From a virus: a stretch of 64,000 bases of DNA. This document shows, one piece after another, positions 27,818 to 36,484 of this stretch. A program made the translations under genes and the position numbers. Where the stretch lies: positions 82,378 to 146,377 of IMG/VR virus record IMGVR_UViG_3300032087_003621; one strand, given 5' to 3'. How positions within the stretch are numbered: position 1 is the stretch's first letter; each line of letters begins with the position of its first letter. The notes under the pieces are model-generated. The model had not been told where the DNA came from and ran no database searches. It saw only the letters and a program-made list of their open reading frames with translations.

Positions 27818-28875
27818 AAATCGCAATACTGAATGATACCCATTGTGGTATTCGAAACTCTTCTGAAATTTTTATGGAATATCAATCACGGTTCTATACC
27901 GATGTTTTCTTTCCGTATCTAAAGGAACATAATATCAAAAAGATTCTCCATCTTGGAGATTATTATGAAAACCGTACTTCGATTAATTTTAAAGCGTTAC
28001 ATCACAATCGAAGAATATTCCTTGACAAACTCAGGGACTATGGTATTCATATGGATATTATTCCGGGCAATCACGATTGTTACTTCAAGAATACCAATCG
28101 ATTAAATGCTTTGAAAGAACTTCTTGGTCATTATATGTCGGAAGTTCGTATCATCGAAGAACCCGAAGTGGTTGACTATGACGGATGTAAAGTTGCGTTG
28201 CTCCCTTGGATTAATAACGAGAACGAGAAACGTGTAAGAGATTTCATTGCGACTTGTAAAGCTGATATCTGCGGTGCACATCTAGAGTTAAATGGATTTG
28301 ATATGCAGATGGGTATTCCCTGCACAGATGGCATGGACGCTGGTTTATTCTCAAAGTTTGACATGGTATTGTCCGGTCACTTTCACACAAAGTCTCAGAA
28401 TAACAACATTCACTACCTTGGTTCACAGATGGAATTCTTTTGGTCTGACTGTAACGACAAAAAATATTTCCATGTGTTCGATACCGACACACGAGAACTA
28501 ACTGCTGTAGAAAATCCGATTACAATATTCGAAAAGATTTTGTATGATGATACAACATCCAAACAAGCCCTTACTAAGGTATCGCATCTCGATAACAAAT
28601 TCGTAAAGGTAATTGTGATTAATAAATCCAAACCCGCTGAGTTTGAAAAGTTTATTGACCGTATTAATTCTAAGAAGATATACGGATTACAGATTGCTGA
28701 GAACTTTCAGGACTTTGCCGGAGCACAAGTTGAAGACGAAAATATTTCTATTGAATCGACAGATAAATTGTTGTATACTTACATAGATGCGGTTGACACT
28801 GACTTAGACAAGGACCGTATCAAAAATAAAGTACACGAGTTAATGGTTGAGGCGCAAAGCTTAGAAATCGTATGA
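27814..28875 (+). CDS. 47: Recombination nuclease subunit gp47 (SbcD/Mre11-like)
   Basis: A 353-aa calcineurin-type phosphoesterase that forms, with gp46, the Mre11-Rad50-like complex making 3' ssDNA ends for recombination and degrading host DNA. The metal motifs are all present: NDTHCG, LGDYYENR, PGNHD and SGHFHTKS. GTG start overlaps the preceding small gene; the end overlaps gp46 by 4 bases (ATGA). Length equals T4 gp47 (339 aa). Confidence 0.95.
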   Translation: MKIAILNDTHCGIRNSSEIFMEYQSRFYTDVFFPYLKEHNIKKILHLGDYYENRTSINFKALHHNRRIFLDKLRDYGIHMDIIPGNHDCYFKNTNRLNALKELLGHYMSEVRIIEEPEVVDYDGCKVALLPWINNENEKRVRDFIATCKADICGAHLELNGFDMQMGIPCTDGMDAGLFSKFDMVLSGHFHTKSQNNNIHYLGSQMEFFWSDCNDKKYFHVFDTDTRELTAVENPITIFEKILYDDTTSKQALTKVSHLDNKFVKVIVINKSKPAEFEKFIDRINSKKIYGLQIAENFQDFAGAQVEDENISIESTDKLLYTYIDAVDTDLDKDRIKNKVHELMVEAQSLEIV

Positions 28876-30578
28876 TTAAATTTCGACAACTGAAATATAA
28901 AAACTTTCTTTCCACTGGAGACCAATGGACAACAATCAACCTAGAGTTGGTCAAGTCTACTCTTATTGTTGGTCAGAATGGTTCGGGTAAGTCAACGATG
29001 TTGGATGCCTTATCGTTCGTTCTGTTCGGTAAGGCACATCGTAATGTGAATAAACCTCAATTGGTTAATTCTGTAAACAACAAAGACTGCCTAGTTGAAG
29101 TCGAGTTTGAAGCATTAGGTCAACAATTTAAAATCATTCGTGGAATAAAACCCGCAAAGTTTGAGATATGGCAAGATGGAACGATGATAAATCAAGATTC
29201 CCATGCCAAAGAATATCAAAAAGTTTTGGAACAGAACATTCTGAAACTTAATCATAAATCCTTTCATCAAATCGTAGTGTTGGGTAGTTCGTCGTTTATT
29301 CCTTTCATGCAACTGCCAGCCCAACATCGAAGGGATGTTATTGAAGACTTACTGGATATTAATGTCTTTTCTAAAATGAATACTATTCTAAAAGAAAAGA
29401 TTGCTGTACTTAAGGAAAAGGTTGTTGAGAACTCACACAATCTGGACTTAGTTAATTCTAAGATAGATACACAAGAAGATCATATCTTTGAACTAGAAAA
29501 AATCTCTGAATCTGCCAAAAGTAAATATGAAGATGAACTAATTGAGCAGCAAGCAGAGTTGGCCCGCCTGGAGAAACTCGTTGATGGGTATACTGATACC
29601 AAGTTACGAGAAGTTGAGAAGTTGCTGTTTGCAACCAAGAAACAAATTGATAAACTTGAGAAATTTGATTTTCAGTTTGATCAGAAGATTAAGAAGTTCG
29701 ATAAGGATGTAGCGTTCTATGAGGATAACGACACATGTCCCACCTGCGATCAAGAAATCGCCGCTGATACCAAAAGTAAAAAAATCAATGAAACCATCGA
29801 CGCAAAGGGAGAAATCGAAGACGCCAAACTCAAACTCGAACTTCAAATATCAACGCAATACGATGAGATGACAAAATATGAAAACCTTTTGCGTGAAGAA
29901 ACATCTGAGTTTCAAGATGTCGAAATGCACAGGCGTGACATTAGAACCACCAAAGCCAGAATTGCAAGTTTACAAGATACTCTATCCGCAGGGGGGATGC
30001 ACGTGGATAGTTTGCAAACCGCAAAATCTACGCTTGAAGATTTACGAAGATCTCGTGAGACGTTCGTGCAGGGGAAAATGGAGCTCGCAGAGGAACGGGA
30101 ATACAATAATGTTATCACAGAAATGCTCAAAGACTCCGGCATCAAAACCAAAATCATCAAACAATACTTGCCCGTTATTAATAAACTCACAAACCAATAC
30201 CTACAAGTCCTAGACTTCTATGTTCACTTTGACTTGGATGAGGGGTTCAACGAGACCATACGTTCAAGACACAGAGATGTCTTTTCCTATTCGTCTTTCA
30301 GTGAGGGAGAGAAACAACGAATAGACTTAGCATTACTTTTCACTTGGAGACAGGTGGCTAGAATGAAAAACTCTGTTGCAACCAACCTATTGATTCTAGA
30401 CGAAACGTTCGATTCAAGTTTGGATGCTGATGGTGTAGAAAATTTGTTGAAGATATTAGACACGCTTGATGATGAAACGAACGTGTTTATTATTTCTCAC
30501 AAAGGCGAACTGTTAGATAATAAGTTTGAGAGAAAGATTGAGTTTACAAAATCTAAAAATTTCAGCAAAATTATTTGA
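28872..30578 (+). CDS. 46: Recombination nuclease ATPase gp46 (SbcC/Rad50-like)
   Basis: A 568-aa ABC-type ATPase partner of gp47. Walker A VGQNGSGKST lies near residue 34. Two long coiled coils flank a zinc hook with CPTC near residue 290, and the ABC signature FSEGEKQRIDLA and Walker B LLILDETFDSSLD lie in the C-terminal half. The length fits T4 gp46 (560 aa). The coupled ATGA overlap with gp47 ensures equal expression. Confidence 0.95.
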   Translation: MIKFRQLKYKNFLSTGDQWTTINLELVKSTLIVGQNGSGKSTMLDALSFVLFGKAHRNVNKPQLVNSVNNKDCLVEVEFEALGQQFKIIRGIKPAKFEIWQDGTMINQDSHAKEYQKVLEQNILKLNHKSFHQIVVLGSSSFIPFMQLPAQHRRDVIEDLLDINVFSKMNTILKEKIAVLKEKVVENSHNLDLVNSKIDTQEDHIFELEKISESAKSKYEDELIEQQAELARLEKLVDGYTDTKLREVEKLLFATKKQIDKLEKFDFQFDQKIKKFDKDVAFYEDNDTCPTCDQEIAADTKSKKINETIDAKGEIEDAKLKLELQISTQYDEMTKYENLLREETSEFQDVEMHRRDIRTTKARIASLQDTLSAGGMHVDSLQTAKSTLEDLRRSRETFVQGKMELAEEREYNNVITEMLKDSGIKTKIIKQYLPVINKLTNQYLQVLDFYVHFDLDEGFNETIRSRHRDVFSYSSFSEGEKQRIDLALLFTWRQVARMKNSVATNLLILDETFDSSLDADGVENLLKILDTLDDETNVFIISHKGELLDNKFERKIEFTKSKNFSKII

Positions 30579-30603
30579 CATTTATTATTTAATTTGGTAC
30601 TAT
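30575..30603 (+). promoter_or_regulatory. Sigma70-type promoter before the clamp gene cluster
   Basis: TTGACA (30575-30580, overlapping the gp46 stop), 17-base spacer, TACTAT (30598-30603), then a 33-base leader with an aggag ribosome site before 30643. Confidence 0.78.
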
Positions 30604-30642
30604 ATATTAACTGCAACTCAAAATTCAATACAGGAGTAAAAA

Positions 30643-30930
30643 ATGAGTGAAGTAGAAAATGTAGATGTAGTAGATCAGGCACCAGAAGGTGAAACTGTTA
30701 AAGTTTCAATTTCTCTGCAAGACTTTACTGCTATGATCAATATCATTGATATTGTGTCACAACGTGGTGCTTTCAAGGGCGAAGAATTAGAATCAGTTGG
30801 TCGTGTACGCAACCGTTTAGTGAACTTTGTTCAAGCAGCATCACCACAACAACAACCTGCAGCTGAGGAAGAAGGTGCATCAGATGCAACCGAAGAAGTT
30901 GTTGTCGAAGAGGTAACTACTGAAGAGTAA
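30643..30930 (+). CDS. Small acidic protein, paralogue of the gene after gp45 (95 aa)
   Basis: A 95-aa protein with an N-terminal acidic arm, a helical core (residues ~30-65, MINIIDIVSQRGAFKGEEL then VGRVRNRLVNFVQ) and an acidic tail. The core matches residues ~18-57 of the 71-aa protein at 31630-31845 (VIDTVAARGGFRGEEL then IGQLRDQSIALIQ), so the two genes flanking the clamp gene are paralogues. Function unknown. A link to clamp or polymerase control is only suggested by position. Confidence 0.75.
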   Translation: MSEVENVDVVDQAPEGETVKVSISLQDFTAMINIIDIVSQRGAFKGEELESVGRVRNRLVNFVQAASPQQQPAAEEEGASDATEEVVVEEVTTEE

Positions 30931-30950
30931 AACTTTAGAGAAATTATATT

Positions 30951-31625
30951 ATGGAACTTTCTGAAAAAACAATGTCGGTTCTTAAGAACTATGCGACAAT
31001 CAATCCTAACATTGTGATTGAAAAGGGTAACGTGGTAAAAACTATTTCCGAAGCGAAGAATGTTTTGAGTTCTTCTAAACTGGATATCGATTTTCCCGAG
31101 ACCTTTGGCATTTATGACCTAAACGAATTTATCAGTGTGCTGTCTCTAGTGGACAGTCCACGGCTGAAGTTCGAACAGAACTATGTTTTGGTGATTGACA
31201 ACTCAGGACGGTCTAGGACAAAGTATCACTACTCTGACCTAGACATCTTGACAAAACCATCAAAAGATATTATAATGCCTGATGCAGATGTTAAATTCAC
31301 ACTAGATAGACAGACACTATCAAAAATCAAACGTGCATCTTCTGTGCTTGGACACACAGAACTTTCTGTGAGTAATTCAAGCGGTGTTGTATGTTTGTCT
31401 GTAATTGATAGTAAAGATACTACATCTAATGTTTTTTCTATTGATGTGGACGGAACATTTGGAGACGAGAGTTTCAATTTCGTTTTTAATATCAGCAATC
31501 TGAAAATGGTTGATGGTGATTATGAGGTTGGAATTTCTTCTAAATTAATTTCACATTTTGTGAATATTGAAACTGCTACTGAATATTGGGTAGCGCTTGA
31601 AAAATCTAGTACTTACGGAGTATAA
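30951..31625 (+). CDS. 45: Sliding clamp gp45
   Basis: A 224-aa trimeric clamp that tethers the polymerase and, in T4-like phages, also activates late transcription together with gp55. It begins MELSEKTMSVLKNYATINPN and has DLNEFISVLSLVD and the C-terminal YWVALEKSSTYG, as in other gp45 proteins. Same length as T4 gp45 (228 aa). It is placed directly upstream of the tRNA and the clamp loader gene. Confidence 0.92.
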   Translation: MELSEKTMSVLKNYATINPNIVIEKGNVVKTISEAKNVLSSSKLDIDFPETFGIYDLNEFISVLSLVDSPRLKFEQNYVLVIDNSGRSRTKYHYSDLDILTKPSKDIIMPDADVKFTLDRQTLSKIKRASSVLGHTELSVSNSSGVVCLSVIDSKDTTSNVFSIDVDGTFGDESFNFVFNISNLKMVDGDYEVGISSKLISHFVNIETATEYWVALEKSSTYGV

Positions 31626-31629
31626 AATA

Positions 31630-31845
31630 ATGTCAGATAACATTGAACAAATCACTGATCTTGCGAACAGAGTTACTCGCAGCACAGTTGCTGTAATTGA
31701 CACAGTTGCTGCACGTGGAGGTTTTCGTGGTGAAGAATTGGCTACGATTGGTCAATTGCGTGACCAAAGCATTGCACTGATTCAGTTGCTTGAGAACGAA
31801 GGAGAACAGGGACCAGGCCCAGAACCTATCCCCGATGAAGTATAA
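31630..31845 (+). CDS. Small protein, paralogue of the gene before gp45 (71 aa)
   Basis: The ATG at 31630 lies four bases after gp45. The core (VIDTVAARGGFRGEELATIG) is about half identical to the core of the 95-aa protein at 30643-30930. The tail is Pro/Glu-rich, without the long acidic arm of its relative. A local duplication around gp45 is the simplest explanation. No function is recognised. Confidence 0.72.
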   Translation: MSDNIEQITDLANRVTRSTVAVIDTVAARGGFRGEELATIGQLRDQSIALIQLLENEGEQGPGPEPIPDEV

Positions 31846-31872
31846 ATTTTTCTTTTACTCCTGATGATTTTA

Positions 31873-31948
31873 GCGGGATTAGCTCAGTTGGTAGAGCGCA
31901 ACCTTGCCAAGGTTGAGGTCGTGAGTTCGAACCTCGCATCCCGCTCCA
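31873..31948 (+). tRNA. tRNA-Gly (anticodon GCC)
   Basis: A complete cloverleaf. Acceptor GCGGGAT/ATCCCGC, D arm with AGCTCAGTTGGTAGAGC, anticodon stem-loop around TTGCCAA (GCC, Gly), T arm with GTTCGAA, discriminator T and an encoded CCA end. It lies between the small gene and gp44 and probably belongs to the same transcript. It would read GGC and GGT codons, common in virion genes here. Confidence 0.97.
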
Positions 31949-31984
31949 ATCTTTTTTATATTATGTTTTATGGAGAAAAGTTAA

Positions 31985-32923
31985 ATGTCATCCGACTTTC
32001 TATGGGTGGAAAAATATCGCCCTCAATCAATTGATGATTGTGTTCTTCCACAATCCTTAAAAAACGTTTTTGAAAAAATAGTTGCCAATGGTGACTTGCC
32101 TAATATGTTGTTCACCGGAACAGCGGGACTGGGTAAGACTACCGTTGCAAAAGCATTGTGTAATGAACTCGACTTAGACCACATTGTTATTAACGGGTCT
32201 GAAGAAGGCAACATTGACACATTGCGAGGAAAGATAAAACAGTTTGCATCTTCAATCTCTTTGCAAGGTGGATACAAGGTGGTCATCTTAGACGAGGCTG
32301 ATTACCTAAATCCCCAATCTACCCAACCAGCGTTGCGTGGGTTTATTGAAGAGTTTGCTGATAACTGTCGTTTCATTCTTACTTGTAACTTCAAGAATCG
32401 TATCATCGAACCACTACATTCTCGATGTGGTGTGTACGAATTCAACACCACCAAGAAAGAACTTGCGGAACTCTGTGGAACCTTTCTTGCACGTTTGAAA
32501 AATATTCTAGACAAAGAACTTGTTGAATATAAAACTGAAACATTAGTACAGTTAATTATGAGACACGCTCCTGATTGGCGTCGTGTTATCAATGAGTGTC
32601 AGAGACATTCTATTGGTGGTCAACTCGAAACGGTTGTGTTGAATGCTGCTGATAACAACGATTATGACTTGTTGTTCAAGGCTCTTAAAGATAAAGACTT
32701 TAAGAAAATGAGAACATGGGTTGTGAATAATGTGGACGTTGACCCAAACACAATCTTTCGTGGTATCTATGACAGAATGTATGATAACGTAGAAACCAGT
32801 ACAATTCCTAATCTGGTATTGATTCTGGCTGACTATCAGTACAAGAATGCGTTTGTTGCCGACCACGAGTTAAATATGGTCGCCTGTCTTACAGAACTTA
32901 TGGCTAATATAAATATAAAATAG
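31985..32923 (+). CDS. 44: Clamp loader large subunit gp44
   Basis: A 312-aa AAA+ ATPase; four copies with one gp62 load the gp45 clamp. Motifs: Walker A FTGTAGLGKTT near residue 42, Walker B VVILDEADYL near 102, sensor 1 FILTCNFKNRI, and SRC arginine finger in LHSRCGVYEF. Start MSSDFLWVEKYRPQSIDDCV is typical. The length is that of T4 gp44 (319 aa). Confidence 0.95.
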   Translation: MSSDFLWVEKYRPQSIDDCVLPQSLKNVFEKIVANGDLPNMLFTGTAGLGKTTVAKALCNELDLDHIVINGSEEGNIDTLRGKIKQFASSISLQGGYKVVILDEADYLNPQSTQPALRGFIEEFADNCRFILTCNFKNRIIEPLHSRCGVYEFNTTKKELAELCGTFLARLKNILDKELVEYKTETLVQLIMRHAPDWRRVINECQRHSIGGQLETVVLNAADNNDYDLLFKALKDKDFKKMRTWVVNNVDVDPNTIFRGIYDRMYDNVETSTIPNLVLILADYQYKNAFVADHELNMVACLTELMANINIK

Positions 32924-32945
32924 TCCTTCAAAGTAAGTTTCTATT

Positions 32946-33971
32946 TTGACAAATTACCTTGCGTTTATAACATCAATCACGCTTGCGGTGATTGCGGCAT
33001 TCTTTTCGATTATAGGTTTGTCCACGATATTTTCTGGTGCGTTCTGGTCAGTAGTGATTATGGCCAGTGCACTCGAAGTGGGTAAACTTGTAACGGCCGC
33101 ATGGTTACATCTTGAGTGGAAACGAATCAGTATTCCAATCAAATCGTATCTAACTCTCGCTGTGGTGGTGTTAATGTTTATCACCAGTATGGGTATTTTT
33201 GGTTATCTTTCTAGGGCACATTTAGAACAGGAAACCAAGACATCTAATAATGATGTTAAACTAGAAAATGTACAAAGAAAATTGTCAGCAGAAACTCGTC
33301 GTTTAGATGCGATAGACAAACAACTAGGTTCTTTAGATGCTGCGCTTGACGAGTATATCGAAAGGGGGTATATAACCAGAGGTTTAAAGGCAAGGGAAGA
33401 ACAGAAAACAGAACGCACACAATTAGAAGCTTCACGAGAAGAAATCTCCCAAACAATTGACAAACTACAAGAAGAAGAGTTAGAATTAAAGAGAGAAAAT
33501 ATTGCGTTTGAGTTAGAGATTGGTGCGATTAAATATATCGCAGAATTAATCTACGGCGACGAAGCACAGAACTACTATGACAAGGCTGTGAGAGGTGTTA
33601 TTCTTTCGTTGGTGTTTGTCTTTGACCCACTCGCTGTGGTATTACTAATAGCAAGTACCAAAGCGATTGCGACCAGAAGAGAGGAAACACCTACGACTGT
33701 TAAAACAAAAGAGGTTTTGGTTTTAGACGATATTAAAGAAACGCCAGTAGAAACTATACAAGAAGAAACTGTGCAGGAAGTGTCGGTATCGGAACCACCA
33801 CCCAAACCTAAATTTAATGCGAAACAACTAAAAAGGCCCAAGTGGGTGAAAGATGCAATCGCTACTACTAGGGGTTATGTCACTAAGACTGGCGAACTAC
33901 TTGATAGTCGTAAGATGACACAAGAACAAGCTGACTTAATTAATGAGATGTATGAAAAGAACAAAAAATGA
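32946..33971 (+). CDS. Membrane protein with central coiled coil (341 aa)
   Basis: The N-terminal 85 residues contain three hydrophobic segments (about residues 5-25, 30-48, 64-86). Then follows a long charged coiled coil (~90-180), a further membrane segment near 200-218 (GVILSLVFVFDPLAVVLLIAS) and a Pro/Thr-rich tail ending in a small helical domain. It apparently starts at a TTG, 22 bases after gp44, and overlaps gp62 by four bases. It could anchor replication proteins to the inner membrane, but that is inference; the family is unrecognised. Confidence 0.75.
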   Translation: MTNYLAFITSITLAVIAAFFSIIGLSTIFSGAFWSVVIMASALEVGKLVTAAWLHLEWKRISIPIKSYLTLAVVVLMFITSMGIFGYLSRAHLEQETKTSNNDVKLENVQRKLSAETRRLDAIDKQLGSLDAALDEYIERGYITRGLKAREEQKTERTQLEASREEISQTIDKLQEEELELKRENIAFELEIGAIKYIAELIYGDEAQNYYDKAVRGVILSLVFVFDPLAVVLLIASTKAIATRREETPTTVKTKEVLVLDDIKETPVETIQEETVQEVSVSEPPPKPKFNAKQLKRPKWVKDAIATTRGYVTKTGELLDSRKMTQEQADLINEMYEKNKK

Positions 33972-34345
33972 ATCCATTTGAATTTGTGAATAGTATTAAC
34001 TATACTAAAGAAGATATTATGATTGATGATGAAGCGGAGAAAGAATATCTACCGTTTATTGTAAATCGTCAACTTTCCTATTTCCAAGATACTGTAATGC
34101 TCTCGAATGAGATGAACAAGTATCATCATATCGACAAAAAGTTACAATTTCATTTTTTACTAAATATAGTTAGAAAAAGGAAGCGCTTTACTAAATGGGG
34201 TAAACCTTCCGGTGTCGATGATTTGGAAGTTGTTAAAGAGTTTTATGGATACAGCAATGAAAAGGCTCGTTCTGCTATATCTCTTTTAACACCTGAACAA
34301 ATTGAAATAATTAGAAATAAGGTGTATAAAGGTGGAAGAAAATAG
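33968..34345 (+). CDS. 62: Clamp loader small subunit gp62
   Basis: A 125-aa helical protein in the exact position between gp44 and RegA. The start MNPFEFVNSINYTKEDIM and the segment VNRQLSYFQDTVMLSNEMN are typical of marine T4-like gp62, the single non-ATPase subunit in the loader. It is shorter than T4 gp62 (187 aa). Its ATG overlaps the membrane protein stop, and its end overlaps the RegA GTG. Confidence 0.88.
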   Translation: MNPFEFVNSINYTKEDIMIDDEAEKEYLPFIVNRQLSYFQDTVMLSNEMNKYHHIDKKLQFHFLLNIVRKRKRFTKWGKPSGVDDLEVVKEFYGYSNEKARSAISLLTPEQIEIIRNKVYKGGRK

Positions 34346-34736
34346 TTTATGGAATCCTAACGACCTGTTAGAAATTATATTGAATGAACCCGATGACTTT
34401 TTAAAGATTCGTGAAACATTAACCCGCATTGGCGTTGCCTCAAGAAAAGAACAAAAACTTTATCAGTCCTGTCACATTCTTCATAAACAGGGCCGGTATT
34501 TTATCGTTCACTTTAAAGAACTGTTCTTACTTGATGGTAAGAAGTCTAATCTAGAAGAAAACGATATCGCACGAAGAAACACGATTGCCACTTTACTTTC
34601 AGATTGGGGTTTGTTAAAATTAGATAATCCTAAGAAAGCTGAAGTGTGTGCGCCGTTGCGACAAATTAAAATCATTTCCCATAGAGATAAAGAACAGTGG
34701 GAACTGTGTCCTAAGTACAATATCGGTAATAAGTGA
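34332..34736 (+). CDS. regA: Translational repressor RegA
   Basis: A 134-aa RNA-binding protein which, in T4, represses translation of many early mRNAs, including gp44, gp45 and its own, by binding the start region. The sequence has the RegA look: EIILNEPDDFLKIRETLTRIG, then SCHILHKQGRYFIVHFKELF, and ARRNTIATLLSDWGL. The GTG start overlaps gp62 by 14 bases. Length is close to T4 RegA (122 aa). Confidence 0.92.
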   Translation: MEENSLWNPNDLLEIILNEPDDFLKIRETLTRIGVASRKEQKLYQSCHILHKQGRYFIVHFKELFLLDGKKSNLEENDIARRNTIATLLSDWGLLKLDNPKKAEVCAPLRQIKIISHRDKEQWELCPKYNIGNK

Positions 34737-34751
34737 ATTACATCATAGTAT

Positions 34752-35480
34752 ATGAAAATACTTTTAACTGGTTCTAGTGGTTTTATAGGTAGAAACTTTT
34801 TTAAACAATATATTGGAAAGTATGAGTTTCTTTGTTTAGACATTAAAGAAGATATTAACGACGATATTCGTAATCATGTTTATGACCCAACAGTTGATGC
34901 CGTTGTACATCTTGGAGCATATGCTGGCGTAAGGCGTTCTCATCAGATTCCTGAAGAGTTCTGGTCCATGAACGTCGAAGGTACACGCCGAATCTTTAAT
35001 GAGTATTATGGTAAACCAATTATCTGGGCATCATCCTCAAGTATCTACGAGTGGTGGTTATCTCCGTATGCTACAACCAAAAAGGTCTGCGAAGAGATTG
35101 CCCCTAATGGAACACTTGGTCTAAGATTTCATACGGTATATGGTGAAGATTCTCGTCCTGATATGTTATACGATAAATTGAAGAGAAGAGATGTAGAGTA
35201 TATCACTAATCACACACGTGATTGGACTCACGTTTACGATGTGTGTTCTGCGATTGACCTTTGTATCGAAAACTTCGATAAATTGAGTTGGCATAAAGCA
35301 ATTGATGTTGGTAATGGCAATCCCCATACCGTAAAAGAACTTGCTGACCATTTGTGGCCAGACAATAACCTTCCTGTTCGTGAAGTAACGGGAGAACGAG
35401 AAAACACTTGCGCTGACCCCACAATTTTGTCCCAATATGGTTGGGAACCTGAACATGATGTATTAGAGGATATTAAATAA
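34752..35480 (+). CDS. NAD-dependent sugar epimerase/dehydratase (extended SDR)
   Basis: A 242-aa Rossmann protein. The nucleotide-binding TGSSGFIG is at the N-terminus; LGAYAGVRRS is followed by SSSSIYEWW and the catalytic YATTK motif near residue 108. The overall pattern equals nucleotide-sugar epimerases/dehydratases such as GalE-like enzymes, slightly shortened. In phages these may alter sugar nucleotides for DNA, virion or host surface glycans. It lies after RegA and before a methyltransferase. Substrate cannot be read from the sequence. Confidence 0.85.
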   Translation: MKILLTGSSGFIGRNFFKQYIGKYEFLCLDIKEDINDDIRNHVYDPTVDAVVHLGAYAGVRRSHQIPEEFWSMNVEGTRRIFNEYYGKPIIWASSSSIYEWWLSPYATTKKVCEEIAPNGTLGLRFHTVYGEDSRPDMLYDKLKRRDVEYITNHTRDWTHVYDVCSAIDLCIENFDKLSWHKAIDVGNGNPHTVKELADHLWPDNNLPVREVTGERENTCADPTILSQYGWEPEHDVLEDIK

Positions 35481-35686
35481 TGATTATTTCTAGTTATGAA
35501 CAAGTGGAAAAAGATGTGAGAACGTGGATTAATAACATGAACGATCCAAATATGACTGGGTTTGTTAATTGGCCACAGAAACAAAAGTTGTATCGTCTTC
35601 GTAAATTTATTGACGAAGCATTAACCGACGCACCAACATTCGCTGGTGAAAAAGAGTGGTTAATTGAAGAAAATATGGAGATTTAA
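35480..35686 (+). CDS. Hypothetical protein (68 aa)
   Basis: The ATG overlaps the stop of the SDR gene by one base (taATG). It is a charged helical protein with several Trp residues (VRTWINNMND, FVNWPQKQK). It is the middle gene of a compact SDR-unknown-methyltransferase run. No family is recognised. Confidence 0.65.
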   Translation: MIISSYEQVEKDVRTWINNMNDPNMTGFVNWPQKQKLYRLRKFIDEALTDAPTFAGEKEWLIEENMEI

Positions 35687-35689
35687 GTT

Positions 35690-36376
35690 ATGTCGAACGA
35701 ACCCAGTGATTTTAAAAAAACCGCACAATTCGAAGGTTTATATATTCCGTGGAGAGAATCTAGAATTAAAAAAATAGTTTCTGTCATGGGTGAAAATTTT
35801 TTTCATGAGGCTACCGGACTTGAACTTGGTTGTGGATACGGTCATACAGGAAAAGAACTTATTGAAAGGTTTAGTTGTGATATTACTTTCACTGACGGAA
35901 ATGAAATTCATAGAGAGGGGTTTTCGAAAATAAATCCAGACAGAGAACTAATGTTGTTAGACCAAGACAATCCTTGGAACCTTGAAAAAAAGTTTGATTT
36001 TATCATTCATTGGGGCGTATTGTACCATTTAGATAATTGGCAACAAGACCTTGAATGTGCTTTAACACATACTAATGTTATGTTTTTAGAAACGGAGGTT
36101 TGTGATAGTTTAGACCCAGATTTTGAAATTAAAGTTCAAGAACCTAAAGCTGTCAACGACCAAGCGGTTAATGGTAAAGGAACAAAACCATCTCCAGCTT
36201 TTGTTGAAAAAATATTAAATAAAAACGGGTGTAAGTGGACTCGTTATGATGACAAGGACCTTAATGCTACCATGTCAAATAACCCCAATAAAGGACATAG
36301 ATACGATTGGGTTGTTAAAAATGATAAAAGATGGGAACACGGCCTCAGAAGGTTTTGGATAATTGATAATCGATAA
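35690..36376 (+). CDS. Class I SAM-dependent methyltransferase
   Basis: A 228-aa protein with the SAM-binding glycine motif GLELGCGYGHTG (residues ~43-54), an acidic residue at the end of strand two (TFTDGN), and a later WGVLYHL motif. The layout is that of class I small-molecule or sugar methyltransferases in phage and capsular gene sets. No DNA-methylase DPPY/NPPY motif is present, so a DNA methylase is unlikely. It follows the SDR epimerase, and the two may act on the same sugar. Confidence 0.8.
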   Translation: MSNEPSDFKKTAQFEGLYIPWRESRIKKIVSVMGENFFHEATGLELGCGYGHTGKELIERFSCDITFTDGNEIHREGFSKINPDRELMLLDQDNPWNLEKKFDFIIHWGVLYHLDNWQQDLECALTHTNVMFLETEVCDSLDPDFEIKVQEPKAVNDQAVNGKGTKPSPAFVEKILNKNGCKWTRYDDKDLNATMSNNPNKGHRYDWVVKNDKRWEHGLRRFWIIDNR

Positions 36377-36388
36377 AAAAGAAAATAG

Positions 36389-36417
36389 TTGACATTTAAA
36401 AACAAAAGTGTTATATA
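36389..36417 (+). promoter_or_regulatory. Sigma70-type promoter of the hsp20 gene
   Basis: TTGACA (36389-36394), 17-base spacer, TATATA (36412-36417), giving a ~60-base leader before hsp20. Confidence 0.78.
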
Positions 36418-36425
36418 TATTAACG

Positions 36426-36448
36426 ACTACGCGGAATGGTCCGGTAGT
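36426..36448 (+). other. Hairpin in the hsp20 mRNA leader
   Basis: ACTAC-g-CGGA-atgg-TCCG-GTAGT forms a 9-bp stem with one bulged G and a 4-base loop, placed right at the predicted transcript start. The ribosome site (aaggag, near 36473) is outside the stem. Perhaps an mRNA stabiliser or protein target. Confidence 0.5.
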
Positions 36449-36484
36449 TAGACAACAATCTCGCTTAAAGATAAGGAGACCGTT

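Noticed and set aside
32908-32915. TATAAATA within the end of gp44
   Set aside because: It codes for the conserved C-terminus and precedes early replication genes; probably a chance match in AT-rich sequence.
35690-36376. Methyltransferase considered as a DNA methylase forming a restriction-modification pair
   Set aside because: No DPPY/NPPY or PCQ catalytic motif is present; it fits small-molecule class I enzymes better.
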